Shown here: positions 14,780 to 23,743 of the stretch, piece after piece
Numbering within the stretch: position 1 is the first letter of the stretch
Layout: every line of letters begins with the position of its first letter
DNA from: Halobiforma nitratireducens JCM 10879
Lineage (GTDB): Archaea; Halobacteriota; Halobacteria; Halobacteriales; Natrialbaceae
NCBI RefSeq assembly: GCF_000337895.1
Contig: NZ_AOMA01000012.1
Location: 1-46,453, forward strand
Direction: 5' to 3'
DNA: 46,453 nucleotides
The notes under the pieces: model-generated
What the model was told of the DNA's origin: nothing
Database searches by the model: none
What the model saw: the letters and a program-made list of their open reading frames with translations, nothing else
Translations under genes and position numbers: made by a program

Positions 14780-16120
14780 ATGACCGAGCAGTCTCAGGCT
14801 CAGCCTCGAGTCGAGATTTACACCAAAGACGACTGTCCCTACTGCGAGAAGGCAAAGGACCTCTTCGACAGCAAGGACGTCGAGTACGAGGAGTACAACG
14901 TCACCGACGACGAGGAGCTGTTCGAAGAGATGGTCGAACGTGCCGACGGTCGCAAGACCGCACCCGAAGTGTTCATCGACGACGAACTGATCGGCGGCTG
15001 GGACGACACGAGCGCACTCGAGGAGACGGGCGAACTCGACGCAAAGCTCGGGCTCGCAGACGAAAGTAGCGACGACGACGAGATCGTCGAACACCGACCC
15101 CTGATCATCGCGGGGACGGGGATCGCGGGTCTCACCGCCGCCATCTACGCCGGCCGTGCGAACAACGACCCGCTGGTCATCGAAGGCGACGAACCCGGCG
15201 GCCAGCTCACGCTGACGACTGACGTCGCGAACTACCCCGGCTTCCCCGAAGGGATCGGCGGTCCCGAGCTGGTCAACAACATGAAAGAGCAGGCCCGGAA
15301 GTTCGGTGCGAACCTGAAAAACGGCGTCATCGAGTCCGTCGACGATTCGACGGACCCGTTCCGCGTCGAACTGAAAAACGGCGATGTCTACACTGCAGAC
15401 GCCGTAATCGCCGCTTCCGGAGCCAGCGCCCGTACCCTCGGTATCCCCGGTGAGGACGAACTTATGGGCTATGGCCTCTCGACGTGTGCCACTTGCGACG
15501 GCGCGTTCTTCCGCGGCGAGGACATGCTCGTCGTCGGCGGTGGCGACGCCGCAATGGAGGAAGCCACCTTCCTCACGAAGTTCGCCGACACCGTCTACAT
15601 CGCCCACCGCCGCGAGGAGTTCCGCGCCGAGGACCACTGGATCGACCGCGTCCACGAGAAGGTCGAGGACGGCGAGATCGAGATCATGAAAAACACCGAA
15701 CTGACCGAGGTCCATGGCTCCCAGGAGGAAGGCGTCGACTACGTGACGCTGGTCGAGAACGACGAGGGACACCCCACTGACCGGCTCGACGACCCCGAAA
15801 CCGACGAGTTCGAGTTCGACGTCGGTGCGGTCTTCCTCGCGATCGGCCACACACCCAACACCGGGTACCTCGAAGACACCGGCGTCGAAATGGACGCCGA
15901 TGGCTACCTCGAGACCCAGGGCGGCGAGGGCGGCGGCCAGACGGAGACGGACGTCCCCGGCCTCTTCGGCGCTGGCGATGTCGTCGACTACCACTACCAG
16001 CAGGCGGTGACGGCCGCGGGAATGGGATCGAAAGCAGCGCTAGACGCCGACGAGTATCTGGACGACCTCGAGCGTGCGGAGTCGGCTGGCGAAATCGAGG
16101 CTGCCACAGCGGACGACTGA
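14780..16120 (+). CDS. Glutaredoxin-thioredoxin reductase fusion
   Basis: A 446-residue redox protein. Residues ~9-92 are a glutaredoxin domain with active site CPYC (19-22) and the cis-Pro region TAPEVFID. Residues ~105-430 are a thioredoxin-reductase-like flavoprotein: FAD motif GTGIAG (112-117), redox CATC (236-239), a second nucleotide motif GGGDAA (253-258), and the closing GLFGAGDVVD. It should move electrons from a pyridine nucleotide or another donor through FAD to the CxxC and on to the fused glutaredoxin, making a self-contained disulfide reductase. Haloarchaea lack glutathione, so the natural partner is more likely a protein or gamma-glutamylcysteine. A TATA-like CGTATACG ~29 bp upstream suggests a leaderless mRNA. 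Confidence 0.92.
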   Translation: MTEQSQAQPRVEIYTKDDCPYCEKAKDLFDSKDVEYEEYNVTDDEELFEEMVERADGRKTAPEVFIDDELIGGWDDTSALEETGELDAKLGLADESSDDDEIVEHRPLIIAGTGIAGLTAAIYAGRANNDPLVIEGDEPGGQLTLTTDVANYPGFPEGIGGPELVNNMKEQARKFGANLKNGVIESVDDSTDPFRVELKNGDVYTADAVIAASGASARTLGIPGEDELMGYGLSTCATCDGAFFRGEDMLVVGGGDAAMEEATFLTKFADTVYIAHRREEFRAEDHWIDRVHEKVEDGEIEIMKNTELTEVHGSQEEGVDYVTLVENDEGHPTDRLDDPETDEFEFDVGAVFLAIGHTPNTGYLEDTGVEMDADGYLETQGGEGGGQTETDVPGLFGAGDVVDYHYQQAVTAAGMGSKAALDADEYLDDLERAESAGEIEAATADD

Positions 16121-16147
16121 ACTGAGAGTGACAGTGAAGCAGTATCG

Positions 16148-16163
16148 GTAAACGGCGGTTTAC
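16148..16163 (+). terminator. Hairpin after redox fusion gene
   Basis: GTAAAC-GGCG-GTTTAC, a perfect 6-bp stem, begins 28 nt after the stop codon and is followed by a pyrimidine-rich stretch. Confidence 0.4.
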
Positions 16164-16298
16164 ACTTCTAGTTTGCTTTCCGACCTGTGACCTCGAGACT
16201 GCCGTTTCAGGCGCGATTGAGTGGGTTTGGCTGGAGAACCGAGTAAAGTCGCCGGCTCTTCTTCCACGACCGATACAGGGATGACGGTCTACGATCTC

Positions 16299-16316
16299 GA
16301 TCGATAGATATCGATC
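16299..16316. repeat. Perfect 8-bp dyad between convergent genes
   Basis: GATCGATA-GA-TATCGATC lies 62-79 nt past the stop of the surface-glycoprotein gene on its downstream side. It may be a transcript-end hairpin or a protein site. Confidence 0.4.
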
Positions 16317-16377
16317 ACAAGAAAAGAGTCGAACGATAGCGGCGTTTCGGGCATCCGGCCAGCCCACAGCTGGACAC

Positions 16378-18738
16378 TCAGTTCCAGTATCGTCCCGCAG
16401 CGAAAGCGATCACGAGAAGCGCAACGACGGTCGCCGTGACTCCGAACCCAGGCGCTTCGTCTTCGCCATCGTCAGCCTCGTCATCGCCAGCGGCATCGTC
16501 GGCAGCATTCATGTCGTCTTCGTCAGCCCCGGTAACGGTTACCGTCCCGGATTCGTCGTCGTGATCGGTCAGCACTTCCCACTCGATATCGCCTTCGACT
16601 GCAGTGTCGAGTTCGTGACTGTCCGTAACCGATTCGCCCGGCTCGAGTTCGAGTTCCGTACCGTCTTCAGTGATCGGCTCGCCATCGATGGAGACCGAAT
16701 AGCTCGACGGTGCTTTGTCCTCGCCGGCGTTCGTCACGGTGACCTCGAGCGTCGCGGTATCGCCCATCATGACTGTGGTCGGGGCGTCGACATCGACGCG
16801 ATACGAAGCGTGCTCGTCTTCTTCGGGCGCGATCGTGATATCCTCGCGGACATCGTACACGTCGTCGGGTGCAACCAAGTCCTCGACGATCAGGTCAAAC
16901 GTCACTCCGGGGTCCGCGACACTAAAGTCGAACTCGGCAGCGAACTCGTTGCGATCGCCGGCACCTTCACTCACCGTAGCATCGGTCACCTGTATGAATC
17001 GCCCCTCTTCGACCGGGGAATCGACCGTGGCGTCGAGCTCTGTCCCCGGAGCGACCGTCGTCGTTCCCGTCGTCGTCACGTTCTCGTGGGCAGGGACCGA
17101 CTCGATGGCGTCTAACTCCAGTTCGCGATCGACCAGTTCGAACGCAGCTGTCCGCTCGAGTTCGTCGTCTTCGTCCTCGACGTAGACGTTGTCCTCCGTG
17201 ACGGTGAACGTGACGTCGTACGAGTCACCGGTCGAGAGGTCCGTCTCGTATGCGTCGCTCTCGTAGTCGACGGCAAACACGAGTTCGTCGTCGTACGCGT
17301 CGCCCGCGGTGAGCAGATCGAGTTCGAGTTCATCGGCGTCGTCGCCCGCGTCGGCCGACGAGTCCCAGACGTGAGCGTCACCGATCGGACCGGCGTCGCG
17401 CTCTTCGATCTCGAGGACGTACCCCTCGTCGGCGAGTTCGACCCCATCGTCGAGAGTCATCAGTGCACCTTCGGCACCGAACTCGTCGACGGTCAGGAGG
17501 AGTTCGTCCGCATCGGCGACCGTACCGGTACTGGTAAGCGTCGTCTCTGCGAGGGCGTCGGCGTCGCTCACGTCGTCGGCTGCGGGTGCGGTATGGATCG
17601 ACGCATCACCGATGGTGGCCCACTCCTGGACGAGCAAGACGTCCCGGTCGTATTCCTGGGCGAGTTCGACATCGCCGGCGAGTTCGTCGCCGACCGAGAG
17701 GCCCCAGTCGTGGGCCGGGAACGGTTCGTCCTCGTCGAGGAGAGTATCGACGGTGACGCTACCGTCGGCGACGCTGGCGTTGGAGTCGTCGTGGACGGTC
17801 CAGGCGTCTCCCCCGGTCGCGAGGTGGGTATTGAACTGGAGGACGACCTCCTCGTCCTCGATGTCCTCGAGTTCGACGGCTGACTCGAAGTGATCTTCGG
17901 CGTCCCCGAGAACGACGGCGGCGCTGTCGGAATCCGTCACCTCGAGAGAGACGTTGGCGATGCCGCCCTGGGTCGTTTCTTCGATGTCGACGACGGCGTA
18001 GTCCTCGTTGTCCTCGGTTACCTCGATCGTAGCGGTATCCTCGTCGACTGTATCGGCAACGTCGAAGGTGAACTCGTACTCGCCGAATGCAACGTCAGTA
18101 AAGTCAGCAGAGAGAGCCGCGGCGTTGCCGACATCGACGAGCGTCACAGTCCCGTCGTCGTGTGACTCCATGTTGGGATGTGCGTCGAATATCTCCTCGA
18201 GGGCATTCTCGGTGAGTCCGTCTGCAGTAACGTTTACGTCGTACTCGTCGGTTCGATCTGATTCGAACTCGAGGGTCGTCGACCCATCCCGGACGACACG
18301 GTCGTCTGTGGGCGTTGCAGAGAAGTCCATTTCGTAGGCCCAGAACGAGTACTGCTCACTATCGTCGCCGTCTATGTGGACATAGAGGTGATATGGTTCG
18401 TCGTCCTCGAGCGCGTCGGTCTCGAAAACTGCCGTTTCGCCACTGACGGGTGCTGTCTCAATACTCGAGCCGTTCTCGGACGGGAATCCCCCGCGGATTG
18501 CAGCGCCGACGCTATCGGCATTTAATCCGGTGATCGCGATCTCCTGACCGATCCAGACATCTTCGTCGGAGAGTTCGTCGGGAGAATCGTACGTTCGGTC
18601 CACGTCGTGTCCATTTCCACTCTCGGCGACTGCCATTCCCGCGCCCCCCATAGACAGCACGATGGCGGAAAGGACAACTATCACGGCGAGGGCGCTTCCA
18701 CGCCCCGGCCCGCGATACGTTCGGTCACTGGTTGGCAT
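16378..18738 (-). CDS. PGF-CTERM surface glycoprotein (BGTF-type) A
   Basis: A 786-residue cell-surface protein. The N-terminus is a signal peptide with a hydrophobic core around residues 17-38 ending MAVAES. The body is acidic and beta-rich. It begins with the block DVWIGQEIAI near residue 60, shared with its neighbour, and contains several N-x-S/T sequons (NGSS, NVTA, NVSL, NASV, NVTT). The C-terminus is an Asp/Glu/Ala stalk, then APGFG, a hydrophobic segment and a short basic end (GRYWN): the PGF-CTERM signal processed by archaeosortase A, which removes the tail and attaches lipid. Probably a major or alternative S-layer-type protein. It is preceded by its own promoter with a long leader. 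Confidence 0.88.
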   Translation of the reverse strand: MPTSDRTYRGPGRGSALAVIVVLSAIVLSMGGAGMAVAESGNGHDVDRTYDSPDELSDEDVWIGQEIAITGLNADSVGAAIRGGFPSENGSSIETAPVSGETAVFETDALEDDEPYHLYVHIDGDDSEQYSFWAYEMDFSATPTDDRVVRDGSTTLEFESDRTDEYDVNVTADGLTENALEEIFDAHPNMESHDDGTVTLVDVGNAAALSADFTDVAFGEYEFTFDVADTVDEDTATIEVTEDNEDYAVVDIEETTQGGIANVSLEVTDSDSAAVVLGDAEDHFESAVELEDIEDEEVVLQFNTHLATGGDAWTVHDDSNASVADGSVTVDTLLDEDEPFPAHDWGLSVGDELAGDVELAQEYDRDVLLVQEWATIGDASIHTAPAADDVSDADALAETTLTSTGTVADADELLLTVDEFGAEGALMTLDDGVELADEGYVLEIEERDAGPIGDAHVWDSSADAGDDADELELDLLTAGDAYDDELVFAVDYESDAYETDLSTGDSYDVTFTVTEDNVYVEDEDDELERTAAFELVDRELELDAIESVPAHENVTTTGTTTVAPGTELDATVDSPVEEGRFIQVTDATVSEGAGDRNEFAAEFDFSVADPGVTFDLIVEDLVAPDDVYDVREDITIAPEEDEHASYRVDVDAPTTVMMGDTATLEVTVTNAGEDKAPSSYSVSIDGEPITEDGTELELEPGESVTDSHELDTAVEGDIEWEVLTDHDDESGTVTVTGADEDDMNAADDAAGDDEADDGEDEAPGFGVTATVVALLVIAFAAGRYWN

Positions 18739-18846
18739 GTGTTCGTATGTGCATCGTCGATTGGTTCAGCGGTTATACAACGAATAGACGATCAGTCTCA
18801 CCCCATCGGATATCGGATTCACGCGCTATTCGCCACTCTGATAGAG

Positions 18847-18882
18847 TATCCGGCTGTATCTGTTATCGTATAATAAGTCTTC
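18847..18882 (-). promoter_or_regulatory. Promoter of surface glycoprotein A
   Basis: Minus-strand ACTTATTATACG is the TATA region, and CCGGATA ~24 nt downstream marks the predicted start. This leaves a leader of ~110 nt. The 36-bp block matches 27 of 36 positions with 21659-21694, upstream of the paralogue. Confidence 0.5.
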
Positions 18883-19006
18883 TGTTGGAGTAAGACTGGA
18901 TCGTTGAACTGTTTTGGTTGCTCAGTACGCAAGTGACCACGAGAGTGTCGCTGTTTTCGTCGATTCGATCGCGACAGTCGACAGCTGGACCCGTTATTCG
19001 GTGGCG

Positions 19007-19044
19007 TCGAACGCCAATGCCGTCGCTACCGGAGTAGCGTTCGA
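19007..19044 (-). terminator. Hairpin after surface glycoprotein B
   Basis: TCGAACGC (19007-19014) pairs perfectly with GCGTTCGA (19037-19044) across 22 nt. It starts ~52 nt past the glycoprotein B stop codon. Confidence 0.4.
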
Positions 19045-19095
19045 AAGAAAAGCGAAATGCGGCGAAGACTGAATCCCGGAACGGAATTCAGTTAG

Positions 19096-21543
19096 TTAGT
19101 CCTGACGACGGAGCGCCAGCATTGCGGCGGCGAGCAGCGCGACGACGGCGACGGCAACGCCGAAGCCGGGCGTCTCGTCTTCGTCGTCATCGTCGTCGTC
19201 GTCATCGTCGTCGACACCGGTGTCGTCATCGTCGTCATCGTCGTCACCGGGTGCCGCATCTTCTTCAGTCACTTCGAGGGTACCGGACTCGGAGTCGTGG
19301 TCCGTAGCGGCCTCCCACTCGACGGTCGCTTCGGCGTCAGTCGGGAGGTCGTAGGTGTTCTCTGCGGAGTCACCGCTCTCGAGCTCGATTTCCTCGTCGC
19401 TGAGCTGGTCGCCGTCAACGACGACGGAGTAGTTGGACACCCCTTCGACGTCACCGGTGTTCGTCACGGTGACCTCGAGGGTGGCGTCTTCGCCAACCTC
19501 AACCTCTGCAGGTGCGGTGGCGTCAACGTCGAACGTTGCGGGTTCGTCGGCGTCAGCGTCGATGAGTTCGACATCCTCGACATCGTCCGAGACATCACTG
19601 CCCGGCAGTGGGTCATCGACGATTAGGTCGAAGAGGACACCGACTTCCTCGTCACCGAGTTCGAACTCGGCGGCGAACTCGTGCTCACCGTTGTCGCCTT
19701 CGGTGACTTCGGCATCCGTGAACTCGACGAAGCTGCCGTCGTCGTCATCGGAGTTAGCTTCAGCGTCGAGTTCCGTACCCGGTGCGATGTTCGTCGTACC
19801 GGTTGCAGTTGCGTCATCTGCGGCGGGGAGCGAGGAGATAGCGTCCCAGTCGACTTCACGTTCCTCGACGCTCAGTTCGAACTCCTGTTCGATTTCCTCG
19901 TCTTCGTCTACGACGTAGCGATTATCTTCGGTGATCGAGACCGTAACGTCGTAGTCTTCGTCGACGCCGAGGTCGTCAGCGTTGTCGATCACGAAGATCA
20001 GGTCGCCCTCGTAATCATCTCGGTCCGAGTTGATCAGGGAGACCTCAAGCTCGTCGTCAGCGTCGATGTCTTCCTCTTCGTAAGCGGTGCTCCAGACATC
20101 TGGCTCGCCGATCGGGCCAGTATCCTGCTCGGTGACGTTGATGATGAGACCGTCGGCGTAGAGGTCGTCATCATCGAGGTCAATGGCCAGCCCTTCTGCG
20201 TTGAAGTCGTTGACAGTCAGAATGGCTGCGTCTTCTTCTGCGATCGTGTCAGTTTCCGTGATAGTCGCGTCCTCGTACGAGCTGAAGTCCACGACGCTGT
20301 CCGCTTCAGGCGCAGTTTCGGCAGTCACATCGCCCACAGGCAGACGGTCGTCGACATCCAGACGGTCACGGTCGTGTTCGCGGTCCTCGAATTCGACGTC
20401 GTCCCCGCTCTCAGTGTTCTCTAGACTTTCACCGACCTTAATATCCCAGTTGTGGGCTGGGAACGGGTCATCAGCATCGAAGTCTGGTGCGTCAACATCC
20501 TGGGCGTCGAGGGATGCGTTGTCGTCATAATCGTCGTGGACGCTCCACGGATCGTCTTCGGCACTGTGCGTGTTGAATTCGAGAACGACTTCACCGTGTT
20601 CGACATCGTCGAACTCAGCCCACGAGACGTATCCGTCATCGTAGCTGCCAAGCATCACGGCAAGGTCGTCGGCCTGCGCCACGTCGATCGTGACGTTACC
20701 GTAGTCACCCTGCTCGGGGTTTTCGATGTCGGTGAACGCGAAGTCGGTCTCTTCGTCACTGACTTCGATGGACGCGTTGTCCTCGTCGACGGTGTCAGTC
20801 ACGTCGAAGTCGATGTCGTATTCGCCCACATCAATACCGTCGAAGTCGGCCTCGTACTCGGTGTTTTCTACACCTTCGAGGGAGAGGGTATCATCGTCGT
20901 CAGACTCGTCGGCACCGATATCTTCGAAGATGTCTCCGAGGTCTTCGGCGTCGAGGTCGTCAGACGTGACGTTCAGATCGTAACGTTCCTCGCGGTCGGA
21001 CGAGAATTCAATTTCGTCCTCACCGTCCTCTCGGACGGTACTGCTGTCGAAGGCAGCCTCGAAGTCCATCACGTTGGGCCAGAAGGTAGTCTGGTAGTAG
21101 TCATCTTCACCACCGTCGTCGAGGACGACGTGGAGGTGGTGTGGCGAGTCGTCTTCGAGACCGTCGGTCTCGTCGAAGACGGCGTAGAGTCCGGTTTCAC
21201 CGGTGTCGTGGTCTTCAACGGAGTAGATCCGCGAGTTGTCTACAGAATCGCCGTCGTCACCTGCGAATCCGTCACGGAGTTCCGCTCCGGCTGGGTCATC
21301 CTCGGACAGCTCGTCACTAATCTCGATGGCGATTGTCTGACCGATCCAGATATCGTCCAGGTCGTCTTCGCCTAATTCAAAGAATGCGTCTATTTCAGTA
21401 TCCGCTACTTCTTCGACTCCTTCCTCGTTCATTGCTGCCGCTGCGCCCGCAAACGACGCGGACATGGCAACAACAGAGAGGACCATAATCGCTGCCAGGA
21501 ACGCCGCACGTCCCTTTTCACGATATGAGATTTCGTCTGACAT
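19096..21543 (-). CDS. PGF-CTERM surface glycoprotein (BGTF-type) B
   Basis: An 815-residue paralogue of the downstream surface protein. The signal region REKGRAAFLAAIMVLSVVAM is the classic haloarchaeal S-layer signal peptide. Shared blocks with glycoprotein A include DIWIGQTIAIEI, EVVLEFNTH, FPAHNWDIKVG, DTGPIGEPDVW, ATGTTNIAPGTELDA, and ATLEVTVTN near the end. Sequons include NVTS, NASI, NVTI, NASL and NVTE. The stalk before TPGFG is nearly pure Asp, unlike the Thr-rich stalk of classical csg proteins. A hydrophobic segment and ALRRQD end the PGF-CTERM signal. The upstream 16-codon extension is rejected because the signal peptide begins at the ATG 21543. Confidence 0.9.
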   Translation of the reverse strand: MSDEISYREKGRAAFLAAIMVLSVVAMSASFAGAAAAMNEEGVEEVADTEIDAFFELGEDDLDDIWIGQTIAIEISDELSEDDPAGAELRDGFAGDDGDSVDNSRIYSVEDHDTGETGLYAVFDETDGLEDDSPHHLHVVLDDGGEDDYYQTTFWPNVMDFEAAFDSSTVREDGEDEIEFSSDREERYDLNVTSDDLDAEDLGDIFEDIGADESDDDDTLSLEGVENTEYEADFDGIDVGEYDIDFDVTDTVDEDNASIEVSDEETDFAFTDIENPEQGDYGNVTIDVAQADDLAVMLGSYDDGYVSWAEFDDVEHGEVVLEFNTHSAEDDPWSVHDDYDDNASLDAQDVDAPDFDADDPFPAHNWDIKVGESLENTESGDDVEFEDREHDRDRLDVDDRLPVGDVTAETAPEADSVVDFSSYEDATITETDTIAEEDAAILTVNDFNAEGLAIDLDDDDLYADGLIINVTEQDTGPIGEPDVWSTAYEEEDIDADDELEVSLINSDRDDYEGDLIFVIDNADDLGVDEDYDVTVSITEDNRYVVDEDEEIEQEFELSVEEREVDWDAISSLPAADDATATGTTNIAPGTELDAEANSDDDDGSFVEFTDAEVTEGDNGEHEFAAEFELGDEEVGVLFDLIVDDPLPGSDVSDDVEDVELIDADADEPATFDVDATAPAEVEVGEDATLEVTVTNTGDVEGVSNYSVVVDGDQLSDEEIELESGDSAENTYDLPTDAEATVEWEAATDHDSESGTLEVTEEDAAPGDDDDDDDDTGVDDDDDDDDDDEDETPGFGVAVAVVALLAAAMLALRRQD

Positions 21544-21658
21544 GTTGTATTGTTGTATTGGTCGATTTCGGTTGGTTAGTGATCGATTCACCGGAGGCGA
21601 TTGGCCGACATTCGTTCGACGGTATCGTCACAGACCGACTCAGCCTTCCGGGTAGGGG

Positions 21659-21694
21659 TATCCGGACGTATAGGTCATGCTGTAATAAGTTTTC
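21659..21694 (-). promoter_or_regulatory. Promoter of surface glycoprotein B
   Basis: Minus-strand ACTTATTACAGC with downstream TCCGGATA, the same layout as upstream of glycoprotein A. Predicted leader is ~115 nt. Confidence 0.5.
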
Positions 21695-21699
21695 TGGAT

Positions 21700-22012
21700 G
21701 GACGATCTCGTGTTAAGATAGAGATACACGTTCAGATGGGGCTCTTCCCCGGCGAAAAGCGCTTTTCAGAGTTTTCAGACGGAGCCATCCGCCAGCGACG
21801 AAATTCGTGATAAAATATAATTGTCGGCCAGGGAGCGGCCGGTCGACCCTGTAAGACAGTATTACGGGCCCCTTCGGGTGCAGGTTCGAAACGAGCCAGG
21901 TCGCGACTCTCTCGGGCGCGCGTTCCCGGAAAGGCATGTTATGTGTCTCGAGATCGGACTGACTGAACGTTCAATCAAAAGGATTATAGCCGTTCTCGCA
22001 TTGCATCAAGCA
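21700..22012. other. Divergent intergenic, surface protein / export genes
   Basis: AT-rich AAAATATAAT at about 21812-21821 looks like another TATA element with no clear gene behind it. Part of 21870-21900 resembles a tRNA variable/T arm but does not fold. No gene is supported. Confidence 0.4.
21961..21976 (+). promoter_or_regulatory. Palindromic operator candidate with TATA box
   Basis: GACTGAACGTTCAATC is a 16-bp palindrome with one mismatched pair and a perfect TGAACGTTCA core. It lies just upstream of the TATA-like GGATTATAG (21981-21989). Position upstream of an exporter operon suggests a TetR-type repressor site; no tetR gene is in this window. Confidence 0.45.
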
Positions 22013-22132
22013 ATGAGTTATTACGTCGGACGTACCCATTCCTTACCTCGCTTCGACGCTCTCCGGCGGCAAAACGGAGTCGACGTCGAACCGGTCGAGC
22101 GCCAGCGACCGCGCGGACGGAGGTGCCGATGA
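22013..22132 (+). CDS. Possible 39-codon leaderless leader ORF
   Basis: The ATG lies ~28 bp after the TATA-like GGATTATAG, exactly where a leaderless start is expected. The frame reads MSYYVGRTHSLPRFDALRRQ and ends in a TGA overlapping the next ATG (ATGA). The product is basic and Arg-rich, unlike a normal haloarchaeal protein, so the ORF may serve translational coupling and not a protein function, or may be chance. Confidence 0.3.
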   Translation: MSYYVGRTHSLPRFDALRRQNGVDVEPVERQRPRGRRCR

Positions 22133-23733
22133 AACAGACCCGTACTCGCACTCGAGTCGTCGTCCTCGCGCTGGCTCTCGCCGTCGCCGGTGTCGTCCTC
22201 TCGGCCGCGCTCGCTGGTGCGGTCGACCGTGGGGACCCCGACGTGGACGTCTTCCTCGAGGACCCCGAAGTCGAGCCCGGCTCCGAGGAGGTAATCGAAC
22301 TCCAGGTCGGCAACGACGGCAGCCTCATAACTGGGTCCGGAGAGCAGGTACTGACGGTCCGCAGCGGGACGCTCGAGGTGTCCGACTCCGGACCGTTCGA
22401 GGTGACATCCGGCTCTTCGGCGCTGGGGACGATCCCCGACGGCGAAGTGATCCCGACGACACAGCGACTCGAGGTGCCCGACGATATCGAACCGGGCGAA
22501 CACGACATTACGGTCGAGGTGAGCTACACGTACGTCAATCCCGTCAGGAGCGACGGCAGCGTCGATCGTCACCGGGCGACCGAACGAGAGACCGTCACGC
22601 TAGTCGTTCGGGAGGAGCCGCGCTTCGCAGTCACCGACGTTGCGACCGATGTCGAACCCGGCGGCACCGGCGACGCCGTCGTCGAGATCGAAAACACCGG
22701 CCCCATTGCCTCGAACCAGACTCGGACGAGCATCGTCGGCGGAAGCGGCATCAGCGTCGACGGCGCGACGCCGGAAGCACCTGCAGAGGAGATCATCGGC
22801 GACCTCGAGCCCAACGAATCCACGAAAATGACCGTCGATGTCGCGGTCGACGACGGCATAAGCGCCGGCGACCGTCCCCTCGAGATCGACTTCTTCTACG
22901 AGGACGAAAACGGCATCGAACGGCAGGCAAACGGCGTGACGACCACGCTCTTGCCGGCCCCCGAGCAGACGTTCGCGATCGACGACCTCGAGAGCACGCT
23001 TGCGGTCGGCTACGACGGCCGGGTCACGGGCACGATCACCAACGAAGGGCCGCGGGCGGTCGACGACGCTGTCCTCGACGTGACGCCCCAGAGCGAGTCG
23101 CTGTTCATCGAGGATACTCGGTACGCGCTGCCGGAACTCGAGCCCGGCGAGTCCACCGAGTTCCGCTACCCCACGGACGTTAGCGGACAGGCCGACGCCG
23201 GCCCGCGCCAGCTCCAGTTTACGGTCGAGTACGGCAGCGGGGATCGGACGACCGCGACCGACGGGCCGATCTCCGAGCGCGTCGTCGTCGACGAGAAACG
23301 CGACGAGTTCACGGTCGAGACCCTCGAGGCCGACATCCGCCAGGGCGAGACCAGCGAGGTGGTCCTCGAGATCACCAACGAACGACCGGAAACGCTGTCG
23401 AACATCGACGCGAACCTCTACACCGACAGCCCCCTGAGCTCGCCGAACGACGACGCGTTCGTGGGTGAGCTCGCGCCCGGCGAGTCGGCTCAACTGCGGT
23501 TCGAGATCGGAGCCACACCGGACGCGGCACTCGAGACGCACCCGGTCGAACTCGACTTCGAGTACGACACCGAACGGGGCGATACCGTGATTTCGGACGT
23601 CTACCAGCACCCGGTCGACGTCGGAGCCGCTGAGGACGACGACGGCGACGGGAACGTCGGCACGATCGTGACGGCGATGGTGATGCTCACCGCGGCTGGA
23701 CTGGGCGTCGGAATGTGGTGGCGACGATCGTGA
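22129..23733 (+). CDS. COG1361-type secreted S-layer-domain protein
   Basis: A 534-residue exported protein. A Sec signal peptide occupies residues 1-30 (VVVLALALAVAGVVLSAALAGAV). Several CARDB/COG1361-like beta domains follow, each marked by blocks such as EPGGTGDAVVEIENTGP, LEPNESTKMTVDV, LEPGESTEFRY and LAPGESAQLRFEI. A C-terminal transmembrane helix (IVTAMVMLTAAGLGVGMWW) ends in RRS, so the domains sit outside. GGAGG at 22119-22123 precedes this ATG and decides the start over the in-frame GTG at 22123. The RND gene follows after 10 nt, so this is probably its extracytoplasmic partner, an arrangement recurrent in archaea. Confidence 0.88.
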   Translation: MKQTRTRTRVVVLALALAVAGVVLSAALAGAVDRGDPDVDVFLEDPEVEPGSEEVIELQVGNDGSLITGSGEQVLTVRSGTLEVSDSGPFEVTSGSSALGTIPDGEVIPTTQRLEVPDDIEPGEHDITVEVSYTYVNPVRSDGSVDRHRATERETVTLVVREEPRFAVTDVATDVEPGGTGDAVVEIENTGPIASNQTRTSIVGGSGISVDGATPEAPAEEIIGDLEPNESTKMTVDVAVDDGISAGDRPLEIDFFYEDENGIERQANGVTTTLLPAPEQTFAIDDLESTLAVGYDGRVTGTITNEGPRAVDDAVLDVTPQSESLFIEDTRYALPELEPGESTEFRYPTDVSGQADAGPRQLQFTVEYGSGDRTTATDGPISERVVVDEKRDEFTVETLEADIRQGETSEVVLEITNERPETLSNIDANLYTDSPLSSPNDDAFVGELAPGESAQLRFEIGATPDAALETHPVELDFEYDTERGDTVISDVYQHPVDVGAAEDDDGDGNVGTIVTAMVMLTAAGLGVGMWWRRS

Positions 23734-23743
23734 CGGTCGACGG

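Larger units (their letters stand above)
18739..19095. other. Intergenic between the two surface-protein genes
   Basis: The gap contains the promoter and leader of glycoprotein A and a hairpin after glycoprotein B. No gene is seen. Confidence 0.5.

Noticed and set aside
21865..21905. Possible tRNA (variable and T-arm-like GGGCCCCTTCGGGTGCAGG, then GTTCGAAAC)
   Set aside because: The T stem does not pair, and no acceptor or anticodon stem can be built around it.
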